DNA from: Clostridium sp. OS1-26
Lineage (GTDB): Bacteria > Bacillota > Clostridia > Clostridiales > Clostridiaceae
Direction of reading: 5' to 3'
NCBI RefSeq assembly: GCF_030915445.1
Contig: NZ_CP133264.1
Span: 3,691,208-3,755,207, forward strand
Length of the DNA: 64,000 nt
Shown: piece after piece, positions 1 through 9,379 of the stretch
Layout of the letters: each line of letters starts with the position of its first letter
Numbering within the stretch: position 1 is the stretch's first letter
Translations under genes and position numbers: made by a program
The notes under the pieces: model-generated
Told to the model about the DNA's origin: nothing
The model's database searches: none
What the model saw: the letters and a program-made list of their open reading frames with translations, nothing else

Positions 1-1
1 T

Positions 2-997
2 GGAGCTATTTCTGCAGGGAACTGTGTAGTGATAAAACCATCTGAATATACAACAAATGTTTCGAAGATAGTATGCAAAATAATAAAGGAAAACTTTAAT
101 GAAAAATATATAGAAGTTATAGAAGGGGGAAAAGAAGAAACTTCGATCTTAATTAATTCTCCCTTTGACTATATATTTTTTACAGGAAGTGTTGCCGTGG
201 GAAAAGTAGTTATGGAAGCAGCAGCTAAAAATCTGGTGCCTGTTACTCTTGAACTAGGCGGTAAAAGTCCCACTATTGTCCATAAGGATGCAAATATAGA
301 AAGTGCTTCAGAAAGAATAATTTGGGGAAAGTTTATGAATGTGGGGCAGACTTGTGTTGCTCCAGACTATCTGCTTGTTCATAAAGAAATTAAAGATCAA
401 TTAGCCTCTAAACTTGTAGAAAAAATAAAAATATTCTATGGAAATAATCCTAAGACAAGTAAGGATTACGGGAGAATAGTCAATGAAAAGCAGCTCTCTA
501 GAATTAAAGGATTAATTAATGAAGATAAGGTTATATTTGGTGGAGATTATGATGTAGAAGGATTATATATAGCTCCTACAATTATGAATAACGTAGCCTG
601 GGAAGATAAAGTTATGGAAGAGGAAATCTTTGGACCAGTGCTGCCTATTTTAGAGTATGAAGATTTAAATGAAATTATAAATAAAATAAATAGCAGACCA
701 AAGCCATTAGCCCTATATCTATTTACTGAAAGTAGAGAAGTTGAGAGAAAGGTTGTAGAAAACATTTCTTATGGCGGTGGATGTATTAATGATACAATGA
801 CACATTTAGCAAGTCCATTTTTACCCTTTGGAGGAGTTGGAACTGCAGGGGTAGGTTCCTACCATGGACAAAGAAGCTTTAAAACTTTTTCTCATATGAA
901 GAGTGTATTAAAGAAGAGTACCAGATTTAATTTGAAGTTTATTTTCCCTCCCTATACTAAGAAGAAGATGGCTATGCTTAGAAGAGTTATGAAATAG
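2..997 (+). CDS. Aldehyde dehydrogenase, class-3-like (5' end outside window)
   Basis: C-terminal two thirds of an NAD(P)-dependent aldehyde dehydrogenase, which oxidises aldehydes to acids. The reading frame is open back to base 2, so the start lies upstream; the GTG at 29 is internal. Visible are the nucleotide-binding FTGSVAVGK stretch, the LELGGKSP glutamate motif, the catalytic cysteine in GQTCVAPDY, and the late EEIFGPVLPI and PFGGVGTAGVGSYHG motifs. The GSYHGQRSFKTFSH ending and the basic tail resemble class 3 (YwdH-like) enzymes, which can associate with membranes. A hairpin terminator follows. The family call is firm; the physiological aldehyde is unknown. Confidence 0.93.
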   Translation, partial: GAISAGNCVVIKPSEYTTNVSKIVCKIIKENFNEKYIEVIEGGKEETSILINSPFDYIFFTGSVAVGKVVMEAAAKNLVPVTLELGGKSPTIVHKDANIESASERIIWGKFMNVGQTCVAPDYLLVHKEIKDQLASKLVEKIKIFYGNNPKTSKDYGRIVNEKQLSRIKGLINEDKVIFGGDYDVEGLYIAPTIMNNVAWEDKVMEEEIFGPVLPILEYEDLNEIINKINSRPKPLALYLFTESREVERKVVENISYGGGCINDTMTHLASPFLPFGGVGTAGVGSYHGQRSFKTFSHMKSVLKKSTRFNLKFIFPPYTKKKMAMLRRVMK

Positions 998-1009
998 CAG
1001 AAAAGAAAC

Positions 1010-1050
1010 AAGCACTATCACTACATTTGTATTGGTAGTGTTTTATTTTT
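1010..1050 (+). terminator. Rho-independent terminator after aldehyde dehydrogenase
   Basis: The arms AAGCACTATC (1010-1019) and GGTAGTGTTT (1034-1043) pair with G-T wobbles and are followed by a T-rich run. It lies 12 bases after the aldehyde dehydrogenase stop. Confidence 0.75.
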
Positions 1051-1113
1051 GATAAAGGTAAAAATAAGCTATAATATATATATACAGCATGAGTATTCTG
1101 GAGGGAAAAATAA

Positions 1114-3134
1114 ATGAGCATAGACAATTTAATTAAAAGGTTACAAAACATTATGAGACAAGATGCAGGAGTAGATGGAGATGCACAAAGAATAGGGCAG
1201 ATAGTGTGGATACTTTTTCTGAAAGTATATGATACTAAAGAAAAACTTTGGGAACTGCATGATGATTATGTTTCTATAATTCCAGAAGAGCTTAGATGGA
1301 GGAACTGGGCAGCCTGCAATAAAGATGGTGAAGCTATGACAGGAGATACGCTATTAGATTTTGTAAATGAACAGCTATTTCCTGTATTGAAGTCTTTAGA
1401 GGTAAATGAAACAACGGAAAAGAGAAGTGCAATAGTAAAGAATGTATTTGAAGGCGCTTATAATTATATGAAAAATGGAGTTCTTTTAAGACAGATTATA
1501 AATGCAGTAGATAAAATTGATTTTACAGAATATGAAGAAAGACATGCTTTTAATGATATTTATGAAACAATACTTAAAGACTTACAATCTGCAGGAAAAT
1601 CAGGAGAATTTTATACACCACGTGCTGTTACCGACTTTATAGCAGAAGTTCTTAAACCACAAATTGGAGAAAAGATAGCTGACTTTGCCTGTGGTACCGG
1701 TGGATTTTTGACTTCTGCATTACGTATACTAGAGAAACAAATAAAGACACCGCAAGATAGAGAACTAGTACAAAAAATATATATGGAATAGAAAAAAAGT
1801 CTCTTCCACATTTACTTTGTATGACAAATCTTCTGCTGCATGATATAGATGAGCCCAACATTGAACACAAGAACTCTTTGGAAAAAAACGTGAGAGATTA
1901 TAAAGAAGAAGATAAAGCAGATGTGATTATAATGAATCCTCCCTATGGAGGAACAGAAGAGGATGCAATAAAAATCAATTTTCCAGTGGAAATGCAGTCC
2001 TCTGAGACAGCAGATTTATTCATAGCATTAATACTATATAGGCTTAAAGAAAGTGGCAGAGCTGGAGTTGTATTGCCAGATAGTTTCTTATTTAGTGATG
2101 ATAGCACATCGATAAATATTAAAAGAAAGTTACTAGAGGAGTGTAATCTTCATACCATAGTAAGACTTCCAAAAGGAGTTTTTGCTCCTTATACAGATAT
2201 AGCAACGAATTTATTATTTTTTAATAAGACTGGTTCAACTAATGAAGTTTGGTACTATGAACATAAGCTGCCTGAAGGGTATAAAAATTATAGCAAAACT
2301 AAGCCAATAAACAATGAAGAATTTGAAGCGGAATTAAAATGGTGGAATGAAAGAGCAGAAAATAAATATGCATGGAAAGTACCTTTAAGTCAGATTATAG
2401 AAAATAATTATAATTTAGACATAAAAAATCCTAAGAGCAACGTAAATTCCTATTTACAAATGAGTAATGATATGATATGTGAACACTTTGATAAATCCAG
2501 TACCTCTATTATAAATTATTTGGGAGAGGTAAGAAATCAACTGACAGAGCTAACTAGGAATAAAAATGAGATTGACTGTAATACTTACAAAATTGCTGAT
2601 TTGTTAACAAGAGTTAAAGAAGCAGTTAATATAGAGGATGAGCCTTACTACAACAGAGTAACAATAAAAATAAATAATCAAGGAATAATATTAAGAGATA
2701 CTAAGCAGGGTAAGGAAATAGGAACCAAGAGACAGTTTAGAGTTAGAAAAGGTCAATTTTTATTATCTAAAATAGATGCAAGGAATGGAGCATTTGGAAT
2801 AATATCAGAGGAAATTGATAGAGCAATAATTACAGGGAACTTCTGGACCTATGAAGTAAACCATAAACTTTTAAATATTGAATGGTTTAATTTATATGTA
2901 TCCCTTCCTGAATTTATGGAAATTTGTGAAAAAACCAGTTCCGGTTCAACAAATAGAAAATACTTAAAGGAAGAAAAGTTTTTAGATTTTGAGATCGCTC
3001 TGCCGTCCATAGAAGAACAGAATGAAATGATATGCAAGTATAATAGAATAAAAGAGAGTATGGAATGGATTATATCAGAATTACAGGATAGTAAGGAATT
3101 AATACTAGCTAACTTGCTTAGTTCTTTTAAATAA
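1114..3134 (+). pseudogene. Type I N6-adenine methylase fused to one specificity domain (HsdM-HsdS), frameshifted
   Basis: Two frames, 1114-1791 and 1821-3134, form one protein of about 673 residues. The first holds the HsdM helical N-terminus and the AdoMet motif ADFACGTGGF; the second continues with LPHLLCMTN and the catalytic NPPY (MNPPYGG). An A6 run at 1772-1777 would need seven A's to join them, after which the text reads NIYGIEKKSLPHLL across the junction. After about residue 440 the protein carries a single HsdS-type target recognition domain and a C-terminal helix, so methylase and specificity subunits are fused. No HsdR gene follows, so it may be a solitary methylase or belong to a split system. 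Start: GGAGGG 8 bases before ATG 1114. The domain call is firm; whether the break is real is uncertain. Confidence 0.85.
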
Positions 3135-3180
3135 TTAGATTAATAATATAATAAAGGCTTATGAAATAGCATTAAAGTCG

Positions 3181-3220
3181 CCAGTAGCATGTTTTGCGAG
3201 GAATGCTGCTGGTAATTTTT
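3181..3220 (+). terminator. Terminator after the hsdM-hsdS fusion
   Basis: CCAGTAGCAT (3181-3190) pairs with ATGCTGCTGG (3203-3212) with one G-T pair, followed by a short T run. The rest of 3221-3400 is AT-rich with nothing recognisable. Confidence 0.7.
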
Positions 3221-3538
3221 GATGAAGTAGAGTTGAACAATAGTATAAAATATTATGGAATTAATTCAATATAAAACCATATGACGTATATATTGACAAA
3301 GCAATTTTAAGTATATATAATTGTTTTGTTAATAGAAAGTTAATAAAATTAGCTTCACTGGCACTATATGCACACCTTCATTAAATGAATATTACGCTCA
3401 GGTGTTGCATCAGAAGGCATTAACACAGATGGACAAGTATATCTTTATCATATATTTTCATCATTAGTGACTCAGAAACCTCAAGTATTAGAAGTAAAAT
3501 ACATAAACAATAAATTACAATGTGAGGTGAGTAAAATT

Positions 3539-4093
3539 ATGCCTATTGATCCACGCGAACTTGCTAAACATAATTTAGAAGTAATAACAGAGGAAAAGCA
3601 GCGTACTGATAAGAAGGCATATAAGATACTATGGACTGCTGTAAGCGTTAATTCATGTCTGGGTTTTGTTCCTGTGGGAATAAATATCTGGCTATTTGCT
3701 GGAGCTTCTATTGTTATGATAGTGTTTTTAGGAAAAAACTATGGTCTGGATTTAAATAGTAAGAGTGATGAAAGAATAATTAAACAAACCTTTTCTAAAA
3801 TTGGTGGAATCCTATTTATGGGAATATTAGGTGTGAAATTTTTTATTGAAGCTTTAAAAAATGCAGGCATAATGAAGATGGGACATACCACCTTGGTTGG
3901 TGGAACATTAAATGCAGTTTTATGTGGAGTTGTTACATATGCCTTAGGTTCTACTGCAAAAGTAATGTTTAAGCGTGAGCGTGAAATAAGCAATTTTGAG
4001 GCAAAAAAAGACTTAAAGGAAACCACTACCAAGGCAAAGGAAGAGTGGAAAAGAATAAGAATAAATTTAAATAAAATTGCGTATAAAGAATAA
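3539..4093 (+). CDS. Small membrane protein, possibly DUF697/YcjF-like
   Basis: 184 residues from ATG 3539, chosen because GAGGTGAG lies 8 bases upstream. Two hydrophobic stretches (about residues 40-65 and 85-145) are followed by a charged helical tail rich in Lys and Glu. The pattern VPVGINIWLFAGASIVMIVFLG resembles the membrane part of DUF697 proteins, but this is a weak match and no GTPase domain is present. The frame stays open upstream to a stop at 3386 and reads like protein (GINTDGQVYLYHIFSSLV), so this may be the surviving C-terminal part of a longer gene. Function unknown. Confidence 0.6.
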   Translation: MPIDPRELAKHNLEVITEEKQRTDKKAYKILWTAVSVNSCLGFVPVGINIWLFAGASIVMIVFLGKNYGLDLNSKSDERIIKQTFSKIGGILFMGILGVKFFIEALKNAGIMKMGHTTLVGGTLNAVLCGVVTYALGSTAKVMFKREREISNFEAKKDLKETTTKAKEEWKRIRINLNKIAYKE

Positions 4094-4146
4094 TCCTGCA
4101 AATTGTTATGGAACAAAGTGTGAAAAGCTTATGATATATCAGGTAA

Positions 4147-4180
4147 AGCCCTAAGAGATTGCTTCTCTTAGGGCTACTTT
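4147..4180 (+). terminator. Terminator after small membrane protein
   Basis: AGCCCTAAGAGA (4147-4158) pairs perfectly with TCTCTTAGGGCT (4164-4175), followed by CTTTT. Confidence 0.85.
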
Positions 4181-4208
4181 TAAAAGTAGGCATATAAAGT
4201 GAAACTTG

Positions 4209-4376
4209 AATCAGATGGGGTTTTAACCCCATCTGATTCTTAGCTGAACGAATCCAGGGATGTAGCCGCTCTTTACTCCCTCTTTTAGAAAAGCAGATAT
4301 CCCAAATCTGTGATTTGGTGATAGTCGCTTTCACAGAGTGCGAGGGAGTATTAGAGCGGGTAGTCATCGGATAAAT
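4209..4376 (-). repeat. Structured intergenic repeat, copy 1 (carries a nested palindromic repeat)
   Basis: Read on the minus strand this begins TTATCCGATGACTACC, forms a hairpin with arms CCGCTCT and AGAGCGG, continues with CCCTGGAT, and ends in a perfect hairpin AATCAGATGGGG/CCCCATCTGATT (4209-4238). The same series of blocks is found on the plus strand at 24820-24980. Unlike that copy, the central loop here contains about 55 extra bases (4290-4345) related to the palindromic repeats at 30099, 38124 and 46883. No protein gene is supported. It could be a non-coding RNA or the remnant of a mobile element; a HEARO-like (IscB-associated) RNA is one possibility. Confidence 0.6.
4290..4345 (+). 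repeat. Palindromic repeat, degenerate intergenic copy
   Basis: Contains AGCAGATATCCCAAATCTGT followed by GATTTGGTGATAGTCGCTT, matching in order the core blocks of the coding copies at 46883-46953 and 30099-30170 (AGCAGAGA, AAAATCTGTGATTTT, TCGCTTAC). It is not open in the coding frame of those copies because of a TGA after GATTTGG. Confidence 0.55.
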
Positions 4377-4399
4377 TATAGTAGAAGTAGGTGTTTTTA

Positions 4400-5269
4400 T
4401 TGATAATTGACTCGCATATACATATTGCTCAAAGTGCTTTATTTAATAAAAAAGACTGGAGCAATTCTACAATTGATTTAAAAGTAAATTGGATTACTGA
4501 GATTATAAAGAGATATAAAAGTAATAATATAATTGCTTTAAGGGATGGCGGTGATGGCATATTCGCTTCCTGCCTTGCACGAGAAATAGCAGAGAAGGAA
4601 GGTATAATATATAGAACTCCTATATTTGCAATATGTAAAAAGGGTCACTATGGATCATTTTTAGGAAGATCAATTTATGATATAGAAGACTTTAAAAGAG
4701 AGTTTGTTGTTTTACAAGATAACAAATTAGATCACCTTAAAATTATATTAACTGGAATGGTGAACTTTGATAAATTCGGTGATGTTGGAGAAGTTGCATT
4801 CACAGATGAGGAACTACAGCATATGGTGAAAAGTGCAAAGGAATACGGTGTTCCAGTAATGGTACATGCTAATGGGCGAGAGGGGGTATCTGCTGCAATA
4901 AAAGCAGGAGTGGATACTATAGAACATGGTTTTCTTATTTCTGATAAAGAACTGTATGGCATGGCGGAAAAAGGGATAGCATGGGTTCCTACTCTTGCTC
5001 CACTTGGTAATATTCTTGATGCAGAGGACCCAAAGTTCAAAAATCAAATGGATATAATAAGAGAGGTATACACTTTACAGGTTAACAACATAACAAAGGC
5101 TTATAAAATAGGAGTGGAAATTGCTCTTGGAAGTGATGCAGGGGCATATAGAGTGGGACATGTCACTGGAATTTTTGATGAAATAAAGCATTTTACTAAT
5201 ATTGGATTTAGTAAAAACACAGTTTTAAAAATGTGTCTCGAAAATGGGGCTAAAATATTAAAAATATAA
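4400..5269 (+). CDS. Amidohydrolase family metal-dependent hydrolase
   Basis: About 290 residues with the amidohydrolase (urease-superfamily) metal ligands: HxH in DSHIHI near the N-terminus, a lysine in HLKIILTG, His in VMVHANG, His in TIEHG and the late Asp in LGSDAGA. Such enzymes hydrolyse C-N or C-O bonds in small cyclic or amide substrates; the substrate cannot be told here. The frame is open from GTG 4391, but TTG 4400 sits about 7 bases after GTAGGTG and is preferred. Only 23 bases separate it from the structured repeat upstream. No partner genes identify a pathway. Confidence 0.8.
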   Translation: MIIDSHIHIAQSALFNKKDWSNSTIDLKVNWITEIIKRYKSNNIIALRDGGDGIFASCLAREIAEKEGIIYRTPIFAICKKGHYGSFLGRSIYDIEDFKREFVVLQDNKLDHLKIILTGMVNFDKFGDVGEVAFTDEELQHMVKSAKEYGVPVMVHANGREGVSAAIKAGVDTIEHGFLISDKELYGMAEKGIAWVPTLAPLGNILDAEDPKFKNQMDIIREVYTLQVNNITKAYKIGVEIALGSDAGAYRVGHVTGIFDEIKHFTNIGFSKNTVLKMCLENGAKILKI

Positions 5270-5345
5270 TTTTGTTATATAAAGTGGTAATAATAGAATA
5301 TAATAAAGAAAATTACCATTAAATTATAGATTATTGAGGAATAAA

Positions 5346-6589
5346 ATGAAAAAGAAGTTTAAGCTATCCTTTTTTCTATCATTAGTTATCTCACTGCTTT
5401 TAAGTTTTACTACTGGTTGTAGTAAAACAAATGAACCTTCCACTCATTGGAATGGTGCATGGAATGGGAGTGCAACAGATTTTACTTTTTTTCAGTTGAA
5501 TTATAAAAACCAAACTTTACGTACAGTAGTAACTTCAACCTTTGGGGGGCAAAAGAGAAAATAAAGATTTCAAACGAATTTGGAAAGGAGCCAATTAAAA
5601 TTGGTGCAGTTAGTTTTGCTATAGTTAACTCCGATGGCACTATTAATAATGATTTACAAAAGGCACTTACATTCAATGGTGAATCGACTGTAACTATTGA
5701 AAAAGGGACTTTTGTATGGAGTGATCCTTTTGAAGTTAATATAAAAGCATTAGACAAGGTAGCTGTAAGTATTTATCTTCCAAATGAGGTGAAAAATATA
5801 ACTGGTACTTGTGGAGGTGCAGAATCCTATTACTCACAAGTAGGGAATTTTACGAATTCAGTTGATACACAAAAAGATTTTAAACCCATTGGTATAAATG
5901 GAGTTCCAAAAGTATCTCCGTTTTTTACATCAATAGAAGTGATGACATCTGAAAAGAATGGGTCGATTATTGCTTTTGGAGATTCAATAACTACACTTTC
6001 CTGGCCAGACTACCTTGCAAAGGAATTGAATGATGCAAATATAAAAAACTTATCTGTAATTAGAGAGGCAATCGGCGGCAACAGAATATTGCATAATAGT
6101 GAAAGTAAACTTCATGGTTTGTTTGGACCCTCAGGAATTTCAAGATTTGAAAAAGCTATTATAGATCATCAAGGGGCAAAGTATATAATTGTTTTAGAGG
6201 GAGTCAATGATATAATGCATACAGGGCCGGGAGGGCTAGCTCCCGCTTCCGAAACTGTAAGTAAAGATGAAATAATTACTGGACTTGAAAAATATATTGA
6301 ATTGGCACATAAACACAACTTAAAGATATACGGAGCAACAATCATGCCCTTTAAAGGATATGAAGTATATACTGATGAGCTTGATATTAAGCGTAAAGAG
6401 ATTAATGAATGGATCAGAACTAGCGGGAAATTTGATGGAGTAATTGATTTTGATAAGGCAACCCTTGATCCTGACAATCCTTCAAAGTTGTTACCAAGAT
6501 ATGATAGCGGAGATCATCTTCATCCAAGTGACGCTGGTGGTGAGGCTATGGCAAAAGCCATTGATTTAAAATTCTTCTCTGGAAATTGA
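5346..6589 (+). pseudogene. SGNH/GDSL hydrolase lipoprotein, frameshifted
   Basis: A lipoprotein signal peptide with lipobox LSFTTGC opens the protein. A beta-rich domain follows, then an SGNH esterase domain with catalytic Ser in FGDSIT, Gly in GGNR, Asn in GVND, and Asp/His in GDHLHPS. It probably acts outside the membrane on acetylated carbohydrate. The frame from 5346 (GAGG upstream of ATG) stops at 5564, while the rest runs open to 6589. One extra base in the G6 run (5544-5549) or A4 run (5558-5561) restores a continuous protein of about 414 residues through GG-x-K-x-x-IKISNEFG. The hydrolase call is firm; loss of function is not established. Confidence 0.82.
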
Positions 6590-6751
6590 AATTATTGATT
6601 TTAAATACTTTTTAGAGCTGATGACCTTTAATTACGAAAAAACGCTGCTCAGGGTATAAAGAATGTTGAAAGTGAAAATATTATTAGAATCAATGATTAA
6701 AAATATTAAATTTTTTCAAGTATGTAGTTAGCCTGATAAGGAGTGAAACTA

Positions 6752-7452
6752 ATGCTGCATATCTTTTTTAAAGGAATAATTATTGGATTAATAACGGGTA
6801 TGCCTTTAGGGCCTATTGGTGCAATATGTTTACGAACCACACTTACCAATGGAGCTTTATTTGGGTTTGTAGCAGGATTAGGTTCCTGTATAGCAGATTC
6901 TATTTATGCAAGTATTGCTGCACTTGGTTTAACCTTCATTGCTAGGTTTCTTGCTAGATATCAGCATTATCTTCGCTTATTTGGCGGTATAATACTATTA
7001 ATATTTGGTATTCATGTTATTTTATCAAAAAAGAAAATAAGCAGGAGATTTCAAATAGTAAAACTCTCGCAAAGGCTTTCCTAACAACCTTTATGTTTGC
7101 GCTGGCAAATCCCGCAACGATTTTTTCATTCCTATTTGTATTTGCTAGCTATGGCTCGAAAAATATTGGCCATGGTGTAATTGCAAGAGCTATTTTGATA
7201 GCCGGTGTATTTTGTGGAAGTTTTTGTTGGTGGCTTATCCTTGTTTTGGTTGCTGATAGATTTCATAACCACTTAAATCCTAAAAAAATCTCTATTATAA
7301 ATAAGGTCATAGGCTCTATAATAGTTTTTTCTGGTATAGTTTTTATAGTCAGCATAGGAAACTATAAAAGATACATCAGCCCATCTTATTTGCATTCAAA
7401 ACTTTTTGAAATAATACTACATTTAAAGCCTCACCATCTCCATAAATTTTAA
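6752..7452 (+). pseudogene. LysE/RhtB-family exporter, frameshifted
   Basis: The N-terminal half (6752-7084) has the LysE hallmark GMPLGPIGAICLRTTL with three membrane spans. The C-terminal half (7093-7452) contains ALANPATIFSFLF and three more spans. Together they give a six-span amino-acid or small-molecule exporter of about 233 residues. The frames join if the A6 run at 7027-7032 has seven A's, reading SKKENKQEISNSKTLAKAF. ATG 6752 is preferred over GTG 6743 because AAGGAG lies 8 bases upstream. Substrate unknown. Sequencing error is a real alternative to a true pseudogene. Confidence 0.82.
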
Positions 7453-7604
7453 AAGGAACTTGATAGCAAATAGGAATATATCCAATGGTAAAAGTTATTC
7501 TGATAATATCATTGGATAAGCAATTAATCAGAGCTTTTGCTTTGTTTAAAAAAGCACTATATAATATGTATAGGATAATAGGAAGAGAACAGGAAGTGAA
7601 AGCT

Positions 7605-8540
7605 ATGGATAATGAAAAGCAGCAATTAAGTGTGGAAGTGGCAAGACTATATTATCAATCAGATTATAGCCAACAGCAGATTGCAACACAACTTGGTATA
7701 TCAAGACCAACTATATCAAGACTTCTTCAGTATGCCAAAGAAAAGGGTTATGTCAAAATTAGTATTATTGATCCTTTTGCTGATTTAGATAATTTAGCTA
7801 GCCAATTAAAAGAAAAATATAGATTGGATGATGTTCGTGTTGTTTTCTCACCAAAGGATGATTATGTTTCTATTAGAGAATATATAAGTAAGGAAGCGGC
7901 AGAATACTTACAGGAAACCATAAAGAATGGAGATATTCTTGGAGTAAGTTGGGGAACAACCATGTATGAAATTGCTAAAAGGCTTGTTCCCAAGAGTGTT
8001 AAAGGTGTGGAGGTAGTTCAACTAAAAGGGGGAATAAGTCACTCAGAAGTAAATACATATTCTTCAGAAACAATTGCCCTTTTTGCTGAGGCTTTTCAGA
8101 CAGTGCCAAGATACTTGCCCCTGCCTGTAATTTTTGATAATGCTGTTGTAAAACAAATGGTAGAAGAAGATCGTCATATTAAGAACACTATTGAAATGGG
8201 CATTCAAGCTAATGTAGCTATTTTTACAGTTGGTACTGTTCGAGATGGAGCATTACTTTTCCGTTTAGGTTACTTAAGCGAAGATGAGAAAGAGCTTTTA
8301 AAGAAGAAAAGCGTAGGAGATATCTGCTCACGTTTTTTTGATGAAAATGGCGAGATTTATGATGAACAAATTAATAATCGCACTATAGGTATATCTTTAG
8401 ATGCTCTTAAGCAAAAAGAAAAATCTATTCTAGTTGCAGGTGGTAAGTATAAGATAAAGGCAATTAAAGGGGCCTTAAATGGAAAATGTGCTAATATTTT
8501 AATTACCGATCAATATACCGCAAAAAAACTTTTAGAATAA
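7605..8540 (+). CDS. deoR: DeoR, SorC-family repressor of deoxyribonucleoside use
   Basis: 311 residues from ATG 7605, which follows AGGAAGTG; the frame is open from 7485 but lacks a better start. An N-terminal SorC-type helix-turn-helix (YSQQQIATQLGISRPTISRL) is followed by the sugar-binding regulatory domain (GDILGVSWGTTMYE, GTVRDGALLFRLGYL). It is next to deoC, as in Bacillus, where DeoR represses the deoxyribonucleoside operon until deoxyribose-5-phosphate binds. The operator-like palindrome at 8544 supports this role. The gene is complete. Confidence 0.9.
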   Translation: MDNEKQQLSVEVARLYYQSDYSQQQIATQLGISRPTISRLLQYAKEKGYVKISIIDPFADLDNLASQLKEKYRLDDVRVVFSPKDDYVSIREYISKEAAEYLQETIKNGDILGVSWGTTMYEIAKRLVPKSVKGVEVVQLKGGISHSEVNTYSSETIALFAEAFQTVPRYLPLPVIFDNAVVKQMVEEDRHIKNTIEMGIQANVAIFTVGTVRDGALLFRLGYLSEDEKELLKKKSVGDICSRFFDENGEIYDEQINNRTIGISLDALKQKEKSILVAGGKYKIKAIKGALNGKCANILITDQYTAKKLLE

Positions 8541-8543
8541 CAC

Positions 8544-8558
8544 TTGAACAAAATTTCA
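8544..8558 (+). promoter_or_regulatory. Predicted DeoR operator
   Basis: TTGAACAAAATTTCA, with TGAA and TTCA as inverted halves, lies just upstream of the deoC -35 box. It resembles the Bacillus DeoR operator palindrome as I remember it. A partial inverted copy (TGTTCGA, near 8574) follows within the promoter. Confidence 0.6.
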
Positions 8559-8566
8559 TAATAAAC

Positions 8567-8595
8567 TTTACAAATGTTCGAAAAGGTTTTATTAT
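8567..8595 (+). promoter_or_regulatory. deoC promoter
   Basis: TTTACA (8567-8572) and TATTAT (8590-8595) are separated by 17 bases, which puts the start of transcription near 8602, just before the AAGGGGA ribosome site of deoC. Confidence 0.55.
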
Positions 8596-8629
8596 AAATA
8601 TATAATAAATGATTAAGGGGAGATTTATA

Positions 8630-9277
8630 ATGAATATCGCTAAAATGATTGATCATACAGCATTAAAACCAGATACAAAAAGAGAACAAATTCTACAATT
8701 AATAGAAGAAGCAAAAAAATATCAATTTGCATCAGTTTGCGTAAACCCATACTGGGTTAAAACAGCAAGTGATGGACTAAAGGATAGTGGAGTAGATGTA
8801 TGTACTGTTATAGGATTTCCACTTGGAGCTAATACAACTGAAACAAAAGTATTTGAAACAAAGGATGCCATTAAAAATGGAGCAACTGAAGTAGACATGG
8901 TTATTAATGTTGGCGAGCTAAAAGACAAAAATGATGTTTACGTAGAACAAGACATTAAAGCTGTTGTAGAAGCAGCAAAAGGAAAAGCATTAGTAAAAGT
9001 TATTATTGAAACTTGTCTTTTAACAGATGAAGAAAAAATAAGAGCTTGTAAGTTAGCTAAAAAAGCAGGCACGGATTTTGTAAAAACATCAACAGGATTT
9101 TCAAAAGGTGGAGCTACAGTAGAAGATATTGAATTAATGCGTAAAACAGTAGGAAAAGAGATGGGCGTTAAGGCTTCCGGTGGCATCCATAACAAAGAAC
9201 AAGCGATGAATATGATAGAAGCAGGTGCAAGTCGTATAGGTGCAAGTGCAGGTATCGCAATTATTTCTGAAAAATAA
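8630..9277 (+). CDS. deoC: Deoxyribose-phosphate aldolase
   Basis: 215 residues, the usual DeoC length, from ATG 8630 (AAGGGGA upstream; ATG 8609 has no ribosome site). It cleaves 2-deoxyribose-5-phosphate to glyceraldehyde-3-phosphate and acetaldehyde in the cytoplasm. Visible are the N-terminal IDHTALKPD motif, the Schiff-base lysine in VKTSTGF (about residue 152), the activating lysine in KASGGI, and the phosphate-binding [10 protein letters not shown]. It is transcribed after deoR from its own operator-controlled promoter. No nucleoside phosphorylase or transporter gene follows, so it appears to be a two-gene locus. Confidence 0.97.
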   Translation: MNIAKMIDHTALKPDTKREQILQLIEEAKKYQFASVCVNPYWVKTASDGLKDSGVDVCTVIGFPLGANTTETKVFETKDAIKNGATEVDMVINVGELKDKNDVYVEQDIKAVVEAAKGKALVKVIIETCLLTDEEKIRACKLAKKAGTDFVKTSTGFSKGGATVEDIELMRKTVGKEMGVKASGGIHNKEQAMNMIEAGASRIGASAGIAIISEK

Positions 9278-9338
9278 AGAATAGCAATTACTTATTTAGA
9301 AGTACTAACACATCAATCTGAAATTTTAAATTATGTAT

Positions 9339-9374
9339 AAAGCACTGCCACTACAGTTGTAATGGCAGTGCTTT
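9339..9374. terminator. Bidirectional terminator between deoC and the radical-SAM gene
   Basis: AAAGCACTGCCA (9339-9350) pairs perfectly with TGGCAGTGCTTT (9363-9374). It serves deoC from the left and the minus-strand Ycf46-type operon from the right. Confidence 0.85.
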
Positions 9375-9379
9375 AATAA

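Noticed and set aside
4026-4367. Minus-strand open frame of 113 codons
   Set aside because: It runs across a terminator, a perfect hairpin and the structured repeat, has no ribosome site, and overlaps the end of a better-supported gene.
6590-6751. Possible gene remnant between the SGNH hydrolase and LysE genes
   Set aside because: Short open stretches exist, but stops are frequent and nothing resembles a known protein.
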